Below are positions 1-7,428 of a stretch of 39,499 bases of DNA, in pieces; the stretch's first letter is position 1; each line of letters opens with the position of its first letter. Source of the DNA: CAYNGH01 sp964396845. Lineage in GTDB: Bacteria > Vulcanimicrobiota > JAJTBE01 > CAYNGH01. Under the pieces are notes generated by a model, which searched no databases, was not told where the DNA came from, and worked only from the letters and a program-made list of their open reading frames with translations. Made by a program: the position numbers and the translations under genes. Where the stretch lies: positions 1 to 39,499 of the forward strand of contig CAYNGH010000015.1 of assembly GCA_964396845.1 (NCBI GenBank), read 5' to 3'.

Positions 1-1
1 G

Positions 2-259
2 GTATATAGGGGCTATAAAGACATTGCCCAACTCTTAATCGACAAGGGGGCTGACGTTAAAGCCAAGACCTTTAACGGCTATACGCCCCTGCACTATGCG
101 GCAGCTAAAGGGCACACCGACATAGCAAAACTGTTAATTGACAAGGGGGCTGATGTAAACGCCAAGGATAATTATGGCAGAACCCCCCTGCAAACAGTGG
201 CAGATAAAGACCACACTGAAATAGTCCAGCTTCTCCGCAAACACGGGGCAAAAGAATAG
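2..259 (+). CDS. Ankyrin-repeat protein, C-terminal fragment (5' end outside window)
   Basis: The open frame enters from the left edge and stops at TAG 257-259, giving 85 visible residues. They form about two and a half ankyrin repeats of 33 residues, with the TPLHYAA helix signature, the LLIDKGADV turn and a final TPLQTVA/LLRKHGA capping repeat. The first two repeats are nearly identical at DNA level in the LLIDKGAD segment, suggesting recent repeat expansion. Ankyrin repeats mediate protein-protein contacts; no enzymatic domain is visible. A second ankyrin protein, a lipoprotein, occurs at 10475-11290, but its repeats differ, so it is not a simple duplicate. The start, any signal peptide and the full length cannot be judged. 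Confidence 0.85.
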   Translation, partial: VYRGYKDIAQLLIDKGADVKAKTFNGYTPLHYAAAKGHTDIAKLLIDKGADVNAKDNYGRTPLQTVADKDHTEIVQLLRKHGAKE

Positions 260-497
260 ACAGAAGGGGATCAATCGGTTCAAGGATATGGTTGACCGGA
301 GGAACCCCGGCAGACTCCCTTCCTGATTAAACCACAGGGCCATGACGGGGCTGGAGGCAGGCCCTGGGTATAATCTACCCGAAGGGGCGAAGCAGGCACC
401 CCACAGGCTCATCCTGGACAGCACCCCGGCAGGACAACCAAGAGCAAGAATCAAAAGATAATAATGGGGAATCTAAAGATATTTTCCTATAGTTCTT
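260..497. other. Non-coding gap before hicA promoters
   Basis: Between the ankyrin stop and the hicAB promoters I see no credible gene. The antisense open frame across 134-454 lacks a ribosome binding site and mostly mirrors the ankyrin gene. The middle part (about 300-440) is rich in CCGG and CCCC runs, unlike the AT-rich stretch that follows. It could be a decayed gene remnant, but no recognisable peptide remains. Confidence 0.3.
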
Positions 498-526
498 TTG
501 ACCGATGATTCAAGGTGAAATAATAT
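498..526 (+). promoter_or_regulatory. Possible upstream sigma-70 promoter for hicAB
   Basis: TTGACC at 498-503 and TAATAT at 521-526 are separated by 17 bp in an AT-rich stretch. They would drive transcription towards hicA, about 60 bp upstream of the better promoter at 558-587. Only the motif match supports this. Confidence 0.4.
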
Positions 527-557
527 TTATACTGTTCAGCAAAAAGAGAGTAGAACC

Positions 558-587
558 TTGACGCTATAGACACCAGAGATTTATAAT
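558..587 (+). promoter_or_regulatory. Near-consensus sigma-70 promoter for hicAB
   Basis: TTGACG (558-563) and a perfect TATAAT (582-587) are separated by 18 bp, placing the transcript start near 594 and leaving a leader of only about 14 nt before the hicA ATG at 608. Autorepression by HicB binding at the promoter is known for many HicAB pairs. I see no clear palindrome here that would prove an operator. Confidence 0.65.
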
Positions 588-607
588 CATAGAGGGAAAA
601 GGGGTTT

Positions 608-808
608 ATGAAAATTCGCGACGCAATCAAGATGATTCAGGCAGATGGATGGTTTATTGTTAGTCAGGTGGGAAGCCATCGACAATTCAAGCATCCCGCA
701 AAAAAGGGACGTGTAACAATTGCAGGACATCCCAAAAATGAATTAACACCGGGGACCTTGAACAGTGTCATAAAGCAGGCGCAATTAAAACGGGAAGAAG
801 GGCGATGA
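608..808 (+). CDS. hicA: HicA-family mRNA interferase toxin
   Basis: This 66-residue protein has the full HicA fold signature: an N-terminal helix with a buried glycine-tryptophan (residues 14-15), the catalytic GSHRQF motif (histidine 24) and the GRVTIAGHPKNEL strand leading to a C-terminal helix. HicA toxins are dsRBD-like, bind mRNA and cleave it in a translation-independent way. The ATG at 608 follows an AAGGGG-type ribosome binding site. Its TGA overlaps the hicB start by four bases (ATGA), so the two are translationally coupled. Toxin-first gene order is typical of HicAB. All key residues are present, so the toxin should be active. It sits in an island with a second toxin-antitoxin pair, DarTG. 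Confidence 0.93.
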   Translation: MKIRDAIKMIQADGWFIVSQVGSHRQFKHPAKKGRVTIAGHPKNELTPGTLNSVIKQAQLKREEGR

Positions 809-1029
809 TAAAGATGCAATATCTTATGGTTATAGAAAAAGGAGAGAATAATTTTTCTGCATATTTCCCGGATCTGCCCGGCTGTGTTGCTACCGGGGAA
901 ACTATCGAAGAGGTCAAGGCGAATCTAACCGGAGCTTTGATAATGCACCTGCAGGGCCTTGCAGAGGACAATGAACCGTTGCCACCACCCATGGCAATTG
1001 CCGAATACGTTGAGGCGACAGGAGTTTAA
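805..1029 (+). CDS. hicB: HicB-family antitoxin
   Basis: This 74-residue protein neutralises HicA by direct binding. It has the RNase H-like HicB core: a YLMVIEKGENNFSAYFPDLPG strand-turn region, then GCVATGETIEEV and a helix ending near LQGLAEDNEPLPPP. The protein stops soon after that, so the C-terminal helix-turn-helix or ribbon-helix-helix DNA-binding domain of longer HicB proteins is absent. This short form is common, and promoter autoregulation may therefore be weak or rely on another factor. The ATG at 805 overlaps the hicA stop; a second ATG at 814 is an alternative start. The family assignment is secure. Confidence 0.93.
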   Translation: MIKMQYLMVIEKGENNFSAYFPDLPGCVATGETIEEVKANLTGALIMHLQGLAEDNEPLPPPMAIAEYVEATGV

Positions 1030-1143
1030 CAAATACTCAATTATCTGCCATCAAGGACCATCATTCAGGAACATGGAAATAGGTATAAGGCAGATTGAAT
1101 TTCAGTGATGAAAACCATCAATGATGAATAAAAAGGGGATTAT

Positions 1144-1832
1144 ATGATAAAACAGGGAGATATCATTTCTTATCTTTCCATGTGTCAGGAAGAAGAAACC
1201 AATCTTCAACGAGGAATGAACTTCAAACTGAAAGGTGGTAAAAGTGTAATTTTAATGAGCACACGTTCAGGGGCACCTTATTCAGATCGTGTTGAAGAAG
1301 AGGGCAAAATCTTGATTATGAGGGACATGATATCCCCAAAACAGAAGGAATTGATGACCCCAAAAAATATCATCAAGAAGAAAAAACCCCTTATGGCAAA
1401 ATGACACAAAACGGGCTGTTCCATAAAGCAGCAAAAGAATATAAAGAAGGCCTGAGAAATGCCGAATCAGTAAAGGTCTATGAAAAAATCAAGCCTGGAA
1501 TATGGGTTTACAATGGTCTGTTTAGATTGGTTGATGCCTGGAGAGAAGAATCAAATAAAAGAGAAGTTTTTAAATTTAAACTTGAACTGTTGGATGAAGA
1601 TATTCCCAAAGATAATGTGTCGGATTTACAGCATACAAGAATGATTCCGTCTTCTGTGAAACTCGAAGTTTGGAAAAGAGATAAAGGAAAATGCCGGGAA
1701 TGTGGCAGTAATGATAATCTACATTTCGACCATATTATACCTTTTTCAAAAGGGGGTTCTTCTTTGATAGCAGAAAACATTCAGTTGCTTTGCGCAAGAC
1801 ATAACCTGGAAAAAAGTGATAAAATCCAATAA
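1144..1832 (+). pseudogene. HNH endonuclease with N-terminal SRA-like domain, one-base frameshift
   Basis: Two overlapping frames form one protein. The first runs from the ATG at 1144 (ribosome binding site AAAAAGGGG) through the RSGAPYSDRVEEEGKILI segment to about 1316. The normal continuation, starting YEGHDIPKTEG, lies in the +2 frame. One T appears to be missing at about 1316-1317, where ATTAT is seen and ATTTAT expected. With that base restored the gene spans exactly 230 codons and ends at TAA 1830-1832. The second half has KVYEKIKPGIWVYNG and a C-terminal HNH nuclease with a CxxC pair, a DH dyad and a final CARHN element. Related proteins are putative restriction-type nucleases. As read, translation stops at 1404 after 86 residues, without the HNH domain; an internal ATG at 1401 could express the nuclease half. 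Sequencing error is an alternative. Confidence 0.8.
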
Positions 1833-1833
1833 A

Positions 1834-2475
1834 ATGCCAAAAAAATATCTAAGTCCTACAAATATTTATCACATAACATCGTTGGAAAACCTGCCTTCAA
1901 TAATCGAAAACGATTTGTTGGCAAATTCAAGCTGTTCCAACTGTAGAATCAAGTATTCAAGCATTGCCCACAGCAATATTCAAGACAAAAGGGAAATAAC
2001 TAAGGTTACTATCACGCCATACGGAAATTTACACGATTATGTCCCTTTTTATTTTGCTCCTCGTTCGCCGATGCTTTATACAATATCGAGGGGAAATGTT
2101 GAAGGATACAAAGGAGATCAGCGACAAATCATTCATTTGGTTTCATCGGTTCAGGTAGTTATTAGCAGAAATATCCCTTTCGTGTTTACTGACGGGCACG
2201 CAATCATGCACTTAACCAATTTTTACAACAAGGAAACTGACCTTGAGTATATTGACTGGCAAATAATGGAAGAAAAATACTGGTGTGATACAAACGAGGA
2301 CGGGGACAGAAAAAGACGTAGGCAGGCGGAGTTCCTTGTTCACAGGTCTTTTCCTTGGAGTCTTGTGGATCAGATTGGATCTATTGGAAAGGAAATAGCG
2401 GAACAGGTGAATAATTATATTTTAAATAGCGTCCATAAACCTGAAATTGTTATTAATAAAAACTGGTATTATTAA
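1834..2475 (+). CDS. darT: DarT-like DNA ADP-ribosyltransferase toxin
   Basis: DarT transfers ADP-ribose from NAD+ to thymidine in single-stranded DNA, stalling replication, and can abort phage infection. From the ATG at 1834, two bases after the HNH stop, the protein has 213 residues, normal for the family. Visible signatures are N-terminal NIYHIT (NAD-binding histidine 13), FYFAPRSPMLY (about 73-82), a TDGHA segment (H122) and RQAEFLV with the expected catalytic glutamate 166. A GTG at 1816 is in frame but would overlap the previous gene and add nothing conserved. The neighbour 13 bp downstream is a DarG macrodomain protein, which confirms the identification. All key residues are intact, unlike in the flanking HNH and integrase genes. 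Confidence 0.92.
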   Translation: MPKKYLSPTNIYHITSLENLPSIIENDLLANSSCSNCRIKYSSIAHSNIQDKREITKVTITPYGNLHDYVPFYFAPRSPMLYTISRGNVEGYKGDQRQIIHLVSSVQVVISRNIPFVFTDGHAIMHLTNFYNKETDLEYIDWQIMEEKYWCDTNEDGDRKRRRQAEFLVHRSFPWSLVDQIGSIGKEIAEQVNNYILNSVHKPEIVINKNWYY

Positions 2476-2488
2476 TGAAGGCGAAATT

Positions 2489-3535
2489 ATGATTGAATAC
2501 AGACAAGGTGATATATTGGAAACAGATGCAGAAGCCCTGGTAAATACCGTTAACTGCGTAGGAGTTATGGGAAAGGGCATCGCTTTGCAGTTTAAGCAGG
2601 CATATCCCGATAATTTTAAGGATTACGAAAAAGCCTGCAAAAAGCATCAGGTCAACCCCGGATCAATGTTTATCCATCCTACTGGCTCTTTCTTTAACCC
2701 AAAATATATTATAAATTTCCCGACAAAAAAACACTGGAAAAGCAAGTCAAAATTAGAAGATATAAAAGCTGGACTAATTGAACTAATTAAGGAAATTAGA
2801 AAATTGAATATAAAGTCTGTGGCCATACCCCCACTGGGATGCGGCTGCGGAGGGCTGGACTGGAAAATTGTCAGCAAACTTATTGAAGAAGGGGTTTCAG
2901 AATTACCAGAGGTAAAAATTTATATCTTTGAGCCTGCAGGAAGCCCAGATCCAGAAAAAATTATGATTTCAAGAAAAAAACCAGCACTAACAAGAGCAAG
3001 AGCACTGTTTATATCATTAATTGACAATTACGCTACTGCCGGTTACCGGCTTTCAAGGCTTGAGATTCAAAAATTGGCATATTTTTTACAGGAAATTGGT
3101 GAACCACTTCGGCTGAAATTTGTCAAATATCATTATGGACCTTATGCACATAATTTAAACCATGTTCTTAAAAATCTGGAAGGGCATTATATAAGGGGGT
3201 TTGGTGACGGCACATCCCGCGCCGAAGAAGCCCACATATATCTTCTACCGGGTGCCGTCAAAGAAGCCTTATTATTCCTGGGTGAAGAACCAGAGGCGAT
3301 AGAACGTTTAAAAAAAGTTTCAGAGATAATCAGAGGTTTTGAAAACCCCCACGGGTTGGAGTTGCTCTCGACTGTTCATTGGGTTGTGAGAGAAAATCCA
3401 GCAATTGCAGGAAATCCGGAAAAAGTAATCCAAGAGGTGAAATCTTGGAGCAAGAGAAAACAAAAAATGTTTAAGGATGAGCATATCAAGAAAGTATTTG
3501 ACCATCTTTTAAAAACTCAAATGATTAAAGTTTGA
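2489..3535 (+). CDS. darG: DarG-like macrodomain antitoxin (ADP-ribosyl-DNA glycohydrolase)
   Basis: DarG removes ADP-ribose from thymidine and also binds DarT. The ATG at 2489 has an AAGG motif 6-10 bases upstream. An earlier in-frame start at 2447 would overlap darT and precede the conserved MIEYRQGDIL opening. Of 348 residues, about 1-155 are a macrodomain with NTVNCVGVMGKGIAL, INFPTKKHW and a glycine-rich PPLGCGCGGL phosphate loop. Residues from about 170 form a helical C-terminal region (RARALFISLIDNY, LQKLAYF-like helix, KYHYGPYAHNL) similar to the Panacea/SocA-type antitoxin fold. In studied DarG proteins this part contacts DarT. The gene order toxin then antitoxin with a short gap is typical. 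Confidence 0.92.
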   Translation: MIEYRQGDILETDAEALVNTVNCVGVMGKGIALQFKQAYPDNFKDYEKACKKHQVNPGSMFIHPTGSFFNPKYIINFPTKKHWKSKSKLEDIKAGLIELIKEIRKLNIKSVAIPPLGCGCGGLDWKIVSKLIEEGVSELPEVKIYIFEPAGSPDPEKIMISRKKPALTRARALFISLIDNYATAGYRLSRLEIQKLAYFLQEIGEPLRLKFVKYHYGPYAHNLNHVLKNLEGHYIRGFGDGTSRAEEAHIYLLPGAVKEALLFLGEEPEAIERLKKVSEIIRGFENPHGLELLSTVHWVVRENPAIAGNPEKVIQEVKSWSKRKQKMFKDEHIKKVFDHLLKTQMIKV

Positions 3536-3547
3536 TAGTGACATCTC

Positions 3548-4570
3548 ATGGCCGTTTACAAGCAGAAGAGCAGTGACAGTTGGTATATCGATTATTACAT
3601 TCCCGGGGGCAGACGGATCCGGGAGGTTGCCGGTTCATCAAAAAAGCTGGCCCAACAGCTTCTTGCCAAGAGAAAGGCGGAGATTCTCGAGGGCAAATAT
3701 CAGGTTAACCGACCCGACCCCATATATTTCAGAGAATTTGCCCGGGAGTTTCTGGATTACTGTGAAGCCACAAAAAAGCGAAGCACCCTTCGTTTCCACA
3801 GAAATTCCCTGAACCGCCTTGGCGAAGAGTTCAACGAGGTTTTTCTTGGGGACATCACCCCATATATGATTGAGCAATACAAAATCAAACGGTCAGGGCA
3901 GGTTTCCCCTTCATCGGTAAACCGGGAGCTGGCGACCCTGAGCCACCTGTTCAAACTGGCCCTGGAATGAGGGAAGGCTTCAGGCAACCCCGCATCATCA
4001 GTAAAAAAGCTGAAGGAACCACCAGGGAGAATCCGTTATCTCTCCAAGGATGAGATCCGACGGCTCATCAAGGAATGTGAATCAGGATCCCCGCATCTTA
4101 AAATGATAGTCCTGATTGCCCTGAACACCGGCATGAGGAAGAGTGAAATACTTGGGCTGAAGAAGGGGGATATTGATCTTCAGAACAATATCATCACAGT
4201 CAGTGAATCAAAGGTCCGGGGACAGCGGGAAACTACCAAGAGCGGGAAGCGGAGAGATGTCCCCATCAGCGAATCCCTGAAGAATGAATTGGTTGATTAT
4301 ATGGACACCCTGGAGGGGGATGAGTTTTTTACTGTCAACGAGTTCAAAAGGTCCTTCCTGGGGGCTGTGAGGCGGGCTGGAATCAGTGATTTTACCTTCC
4401 ACGACCTGCGGCATACCTTTGCCAGTTACCTGGTCATGGGAGGAATTGATCTGGCAACAGTAAAAGAACTGATGGGACACGCCACAATTCAGATGACTAT
4501 GCGTTATGCTCATCTATCAGCAGATCACCGGAAACGAGCGCTGGAAATTATTCAACAGATTGCCCCATAA
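3548..4570 (+). pseudogene. int: Tyrosine recombinase (phage-type integrase) with in-frame TGA at codon 141
   Basis: One frame from ATG 3548 to TAA 4568-4570 encodes 340 residues apart from a TGA at 3968-3970. That codon falls where relatives have tryptophan (LALEWG), so TGG to TGA is the likely lesion. The N-terminal part has the DNA-binding SAM-like domain (about 60-138). After the stop come all catalytic residues: R197 (NTGMR), H285 and R288 (HDLRH), H311 (LMGH) and tyrosine 320 (MRYAHL). The enzyme would integrate or excise the island through a covalent 3'-phosphotyrosine. It lies just before the tRNA fragment used as attachment site. A restart at ATG 4103 would give a catalytic domain without arm-binding. 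TGA is a normal stop elsewhere in this window, so recoding is unlikely. Confidence 0.85.
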
Positions 4571-4588
4571 GTTGAATTTGTTAACTAC

Positions 4589-4609
4589 CGGTCATAAATC
4601 GGTCATAAA
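4589..4609 (+). repeat. Two 10-bp direct repeats, candidate integrase arm or excisionase sites
   Basis: CGGTCATAAA occurs at 4589-4598 and again at 4600-4609, one helical turn apart. It lies between the integrase stop and the tRNA fragment, where arm-type or excisionase sites are usually found. The function is inferred from position only. Confidence 0.5.
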
Positions 4610-4666
4610 CTCAAAATAACGATCTTTATTAGTCAGTTATCATAGTAAAAAGAAAAACCGGGCCTG

Positions 4667-4712
4667 CTGACTTACATTCAGGAGGTCGGGGGTTCAAGTC
4701 CCTCTCCGCCCA
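4667..4712 (+). other. 3' part of a tRNA-Val(UAC) gene; candidate attR
   Basis: The sequence reads as the second half of a tRNA. It has anticodon stem CTGA/TCAG (4667-4670, 4678-4681), 7-nt loop CTTACAT with anticodon TAC (4673-4675), variable loop AGGTC, T stem GGGGG (4688-4692), T loop TTCAAGT and stem CCCTC (4700-4704). The 3' acceptor strand TCCGCCC (4705-4711) and discriminator A 4712 follow; CCA is not encoded. Upstream of 4667 no D arm or 5' acceptor strand (expected GGGCGGA) is present, so it is not a whole tRNA. This fits the duplicated attachment core of an element integrated in tRNA-Val, with the intact gene left of the window. The break lies in or just before the anticodon stem. 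Confidence 0.75.
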
Positions 4713-4720
4713 TTCAAGAA

Positions 4721-4753
4721 AACCCGCCGTTTCAAGAGATCGGCGGGTTTTTT
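4721..4753 (+). terminator. Rho-independent terminator of the tRNA-Val remnant
   Basis: A 9-bp perfect stem, AACCCGCCG (4721-4729) with CGGCGGGTT (4741-4749), has an 11-nt loop and a run of six T (4748-4753). It lies eight bases after the tRNA end and was probably the original terminator of the tRNA gene, left at the chromosome side of the island. Confidence 0.85.
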
Positions 4754-4901
4754 GATTTGCCGGAAATAGGATACATTAAAATAACCAGCTCTCACCGATG
4801 AACAACTGCCGGGCGGATATCTTGGCTAACTGATGGGGAATCAACATATAACTTGTTGTCAATTAAAGTGACTTCGTCAATTTGAACCGGCATTAAAATA
4901 T
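4754..4901. other. Gap with no recognised feature
   Basis: No gene, tRNA or clear promoter is seen between the tRNA terminator and the terminator of the lipoprotein gene. Confidence 0.4.
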
Positions 4902-4936
4902 AAAAAAAGAAGACCTCTGCAGGTCATTCTTTTTTG
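4902..4936 (-). terminator. Terminator downstream of the acidic lipoprotein gene
   Basis: The stem GACCT (4912-4916) / AGGTC (4921-4925) has loop CTGC, with an A run on one side and a T run on the other. It could work in both directions, but the lipoprotein gene ending at 4951 reads into it on the minus strand. Confidence 0.65.
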
Positions 4937-4950
4937 AAAAAATCTGTTGA

Positions 4951-5685
4951 TTATTCATTGTCGTTTATGTCATCGGTGTCATCATCGACATGATCGCTGT
5001 GGCTATCATCTTTTACATCGACTTCCACCTCTGGACTGTCATCGGTATCGTCTTTGGGCTGATCAATAATTTTGGAATCCGCAACAGCTTCTGTGTCGGA
5101 TTCGTCCACAACAGCACCAGTGCCGGGTTCGTCCACAACATCGTCGCCGTCATCGTCATCGATAATGTCATCATCCTGGTCAACCATTTCGTCATCATCG
5201 ATTATAATCCCCTGGGATTCGATGATGGTGAAGGTCTTTTCAATCAGTCCTTTACCTTTTTTGGGCCGCACAACAATCTTATAATCCCCGGCTTCAAAAC
5301 TTTCACCTTCTCTGTGAAGCATCACCAGAACATCCTTGTCCTTGAGGTCCCTTGACATGACAACCCTCTCGGCGATGTTTTCCTCACCCTGCATCAACAC
5401 TACATCGGTTTCCACATCATCGGGGGATTTTTCGTTTCTGGCAACCTTAAAAATAATCAGGGCTGCTTCCCGGGGAGCCTTGTTGTCCTGCATCTCCATA
5501 ATCTCTCCCGGTTCGGGGTTGTCTTTAAGAGCATAATGAAGTGAATAAGAACTGATATGACTCAGCCCGTTTTCTCCGTCGGCCTTCGGCCCTGCCGGTG
5601 ACGGCTTGTCAGTTTTAGGGGCACACCCCATGAGAACCCCCAGGGCAAAAATTAGAACAAGTGATAATACCAATACTTTTTTCAT
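4951..5685 (-). CDS. Lipoprotein with aspartate-rich C-terminal tail, function unknown
   Basis: From the ATG at 5685 (perfect AAAAGGAGAA ribosome binding site) the product has 244 residues. A longer frame from 5766 lacks a ribosome binding site and would bury the signal peptide. Residues 1-20 are a lipoprotein signal peptide and LMGC puts the lipidated cysteine at 21. A globular part of about 60-165 follows, with alternating strands (MVMLHREGESFEAGDYKIVVRP), perhaps an Ig-like or GW-like domain seen in exported proteins. From about 165 the protein is a tail dominated by aspartate, with DDD, DDDD and V/A-D-E-S/P repeats, likely disordered and possibly calcium-binding. I do not recognise the family. 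It is monocistronic, with its own terminator. Confidence 0.8.
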   Translation of the reverse strand: MKKVLVLSLVLIFALGVLMGCAPKTDKPSPAGPKADGENGLSHISSYSLHYALKDNPEPGEIMEMQDNKAPREAALIIFKVARNEKSPDDVETDVVLMQGEENIAERVVMSRDLKDKDVLVMLHREGESFEAGDYKIVVRPKKGKGLIEKTFTIIESQGIIIDDDEMVDQDDDIIDDDDGDDVVDEPGTGAVVDESDTEAVADSKIIDQPKDDTDDSPEVEVDVKDDSHSDHVDDDTDDINDNE

Positions 5686-5805
5686 ATTATTTCTCCTTTT
5701 GGATAATTTTTCTGTTCTCTTTTCAGTGACATCCAGAAATTGTGGGCTTAACCTTCGCCGGTTCAAAAGAAACTCCTCTTGAGAAAGCTCTCAACCCAGG
5801 ATTCC

Positions 5806-7425
5806 TTACGGGGATATTATCCGCCACGGGGGAACCGCATCCTCGGGAATCTTCTTAAAGATGAGTTTAGGTGTGGCATTCTCAGATTTCATATGCCTGA
5901 CTATTGCAGATACGGCCCGGGCTGGAGTTTTCTGATATATCTCCTCCAGAATCTGCCCTGCCCGTCGGCCACTTCGACAAAGAAAAGCCTGAAGCAACTG
6001 CTCCCCAGGACTTTCCACCTTGAACCGGATCCCCGGGTTGTTGTAATGAGGTTTTTGAATTATCTCCAGCCGACGGGCCACAATGGAATCAGGGGCCATG
6101 GAGGATCTCTCCAGGGGTGTCCGGGGTTTGGGAACAAACTGGTTGATACTCACCATTACCCGTGCCCCAGTTTTCCTGGCCCGCTGATAAACTTGCCCGA
6201 TGAGATCCGCCGACTGAACCGCATCGGAATCGGTTTCTCCCGGAAGACCTGTCATCAGGTAAAGGCGCACCTGACTGAAACCTGCTGCTGTGGCCCTCTC
6301 CACCGTGGACAGAATTCTCTCGTTGGTCATTCCCTTGCCGATGCTTTTGCGGAGGCTGTCGGCTCCGGTTTCCGGTGCCAGGGTCAATAAATTCTGCCCC
6401 AGGCGATGGATTTTTGCCAGAATATCATCCGGCAACATGTCCGCCCGCAAGGATGCAAAACTGACATGAGCTTCCCGATCTAAAAGATAATCCAGAATCT
6501 CCCCCAGCTGAGGATGGCTTCCCACCGCGGCCCCCAGGATCCCCACCCGGTTTGTTGCCTGCAGTCCCCGGTGAATCCGGGAGAATACATTCTCCAGAGA
6601 AGCCGTACGATAGGGCGCGGCAATCCGGCCCACACAGCAGAAGGCACAATTGCAGGGACAACCCCGGGAAATTTCCACAAGAAATGTATCAGCAAACTCG
6701 GTGTCCGGGGAAAGAATCCCGCTGGAGGCCAGATAATCGCCTGATGGGCCACATGACATGGGAACCGGGTATGGAGCATCACCCATGGTGGTGACCTGCA
6801 GGATATAACCCCGGGAATCATAAGAAACTTCGTAGAGAGAAGGCACATATACTCCGGGGATTTGGGCTGTCGCCTCCAACAGGGACTGCCGTCCCGAAGA
6901 TCCGTATTGTTTTATGGCCTCCAGAAGCAGTGGAACTGTCATCTCCCCTTCACCTGCCACGAACAGGTCGATGAAATCCGCCATCACCTCGGGGTTAAGG
7001 GTCACCGCGGCGCCACCGGCAATTATCAGGGGATGGGAATCATCCCGATGCTGCCGGCGCAGGGGAATCCCCGCCAGTTTCAGCATTTTGAGAACATTAA
7101 GATAATCAGGCTCATAAGAGATGGAAAAGGCCAGCAGGTCAAATTCCTGGGCCGGTTTTTCCGACTGCCACCCCATTAGGGTTCGGCGACTTCTGTTGAA
7201 CAACCGCATAAGGGAAGGATCGGGAAGGAATGTACGGTCACAGTAGAAGCCGGGAGTTTTGGTAATTATGGAAAAAATCCTCTGGAAACCCAGGTTGGAC
7301 ATTGCCGCCCGGTAATGATTGGGATATGTCAGCAGAATATGAATCCCACCGCCTCCGGGGTGTTTCTCCAGATGGGTTTCCCGGGAAAGCAGGTTCTCCT
7401 GATGGCGGATTATCTCGAAAGGCAT
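5806..7425 (-). CDS. B12-binding-type radical SAM protein (TIGR03960-like)
   Basis: This is a 539-residue radical SAM enzyme that would cleave S-adenosylmethionine with a [4Fe-4S] cluster; the substrate is unknown. The N-terminal 200 residues resemble a cobalamin-binding-like Rossmann domain (LLTYPNHYRAAMSNLGFQ, then LLAFSISYEPDYLNVLKML and PLIIAGGAAVTLNPE). The cluster motif CxxxCxxC is C256, C260 and C263 in ISRGCPCNCAFC. TIM-barrel elements follow, including LTLAPETGAD and RLYLMTGLPGETD. The layout matches the N-terminal half of the family often fused to a DUF2344 domain; here that fusion partner is absent. The gene starts three bases after the stop of the short-chain dehydrogenase, so the two form an operon. 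The C-terminal about 60 residues are not recognised. Confidence 0.85.
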   Translation of the reverse strand: MPFEIIRHQENLLSRETHLEKHPGGGGIHILLTYPNHYRAAMSNLGFQRIFSIITKTPGFYCDRTFLPDPSLMRLFNRSRRTLMGWQSEKPAQEFDLLAFSISYEPDYLNVLKMLKLAGIPLRRQHRDDSHPLIIAGGAAVTLNPEVMADFIDLFVAGEGEMTVPLLLEAIKQYGSSGRQSLLEATAQIPGVYVPSLYEVSYDSRGYILQVTTMGDAPYPVPMSCGPSGDYLASSGILSPDTEFADTFLVEISRGCPCNCAFCCVGRIAAPYRTASLENVFSRIHRGLQATNRVGILGAAVGSHPQLGEILDYLLDREAHVSFASLRADMLPDDILAKIHRLGQNLLTLAPETGADSLRKSIGKGMTNERILSTVERATAAGFSQVRLYLMTGLPGETDSDAVQSADLIGQVYQRARKTGARVMVSINQFVPKPRTPLERSSMAPDSIVARRLEIIQKPHYNNPGIRFKVESPGEQLLQAFLCRSGRRAGQILEEIYQKTPARAVSAIVRHMKSENATPKLIFKKIPEDAVPPWRIISP

Positions 7426-7428
7426 TGC

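Larger units (their letters stand above)
1..4712. mobile_element. Right part of a tRNA-Val-integrated defence/toxin-antitoxin island
   Basis: This stretch carries HicAB, an HNH endonuclease, DarTG and a tyrosine recombinase in one direction. It ends with a 3' tRNA-Val fragment immediately beyond the integrase. That arrangement is the usual signature of an integrative element inserted in the 3' end of a tRNA gene, with the duplicated tRNA end marking the far boundary. The left boundary, with the intact tRNA, is not in the window, so the size is unknown, and the ankyrin fragment at the left edge may or may not belong. Two genes (HNH and integrase) carry single-base lesions, so the element is probably immobile. 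The island reading is inferred from gene content and from the tRNA fragment. Confidence 0.6.

Noticed and set aside
134..454. Antisense frame of 106 residues over the ankyrin end and following gap
   Set aside because: No ribosome binding site, no recognisable domain, and half of it mirrors the real ankyrin gene.
1401..1832. HNH nuclease as an independent gene overlapping an 86-residue partner by ATGA
   Set aside because: The sequence before 1401 in the same frame continues the conserved protein (YEGHD region), so a frameshift explains it better than two genes.
3968..3970. TGA recoded as tryptophan or selenocysteine in the integrase
   Set aside because: TGA ends other genes here normally (for example dxr at 31084-31086), and no SECIS-like hairpin is obvious next to it.
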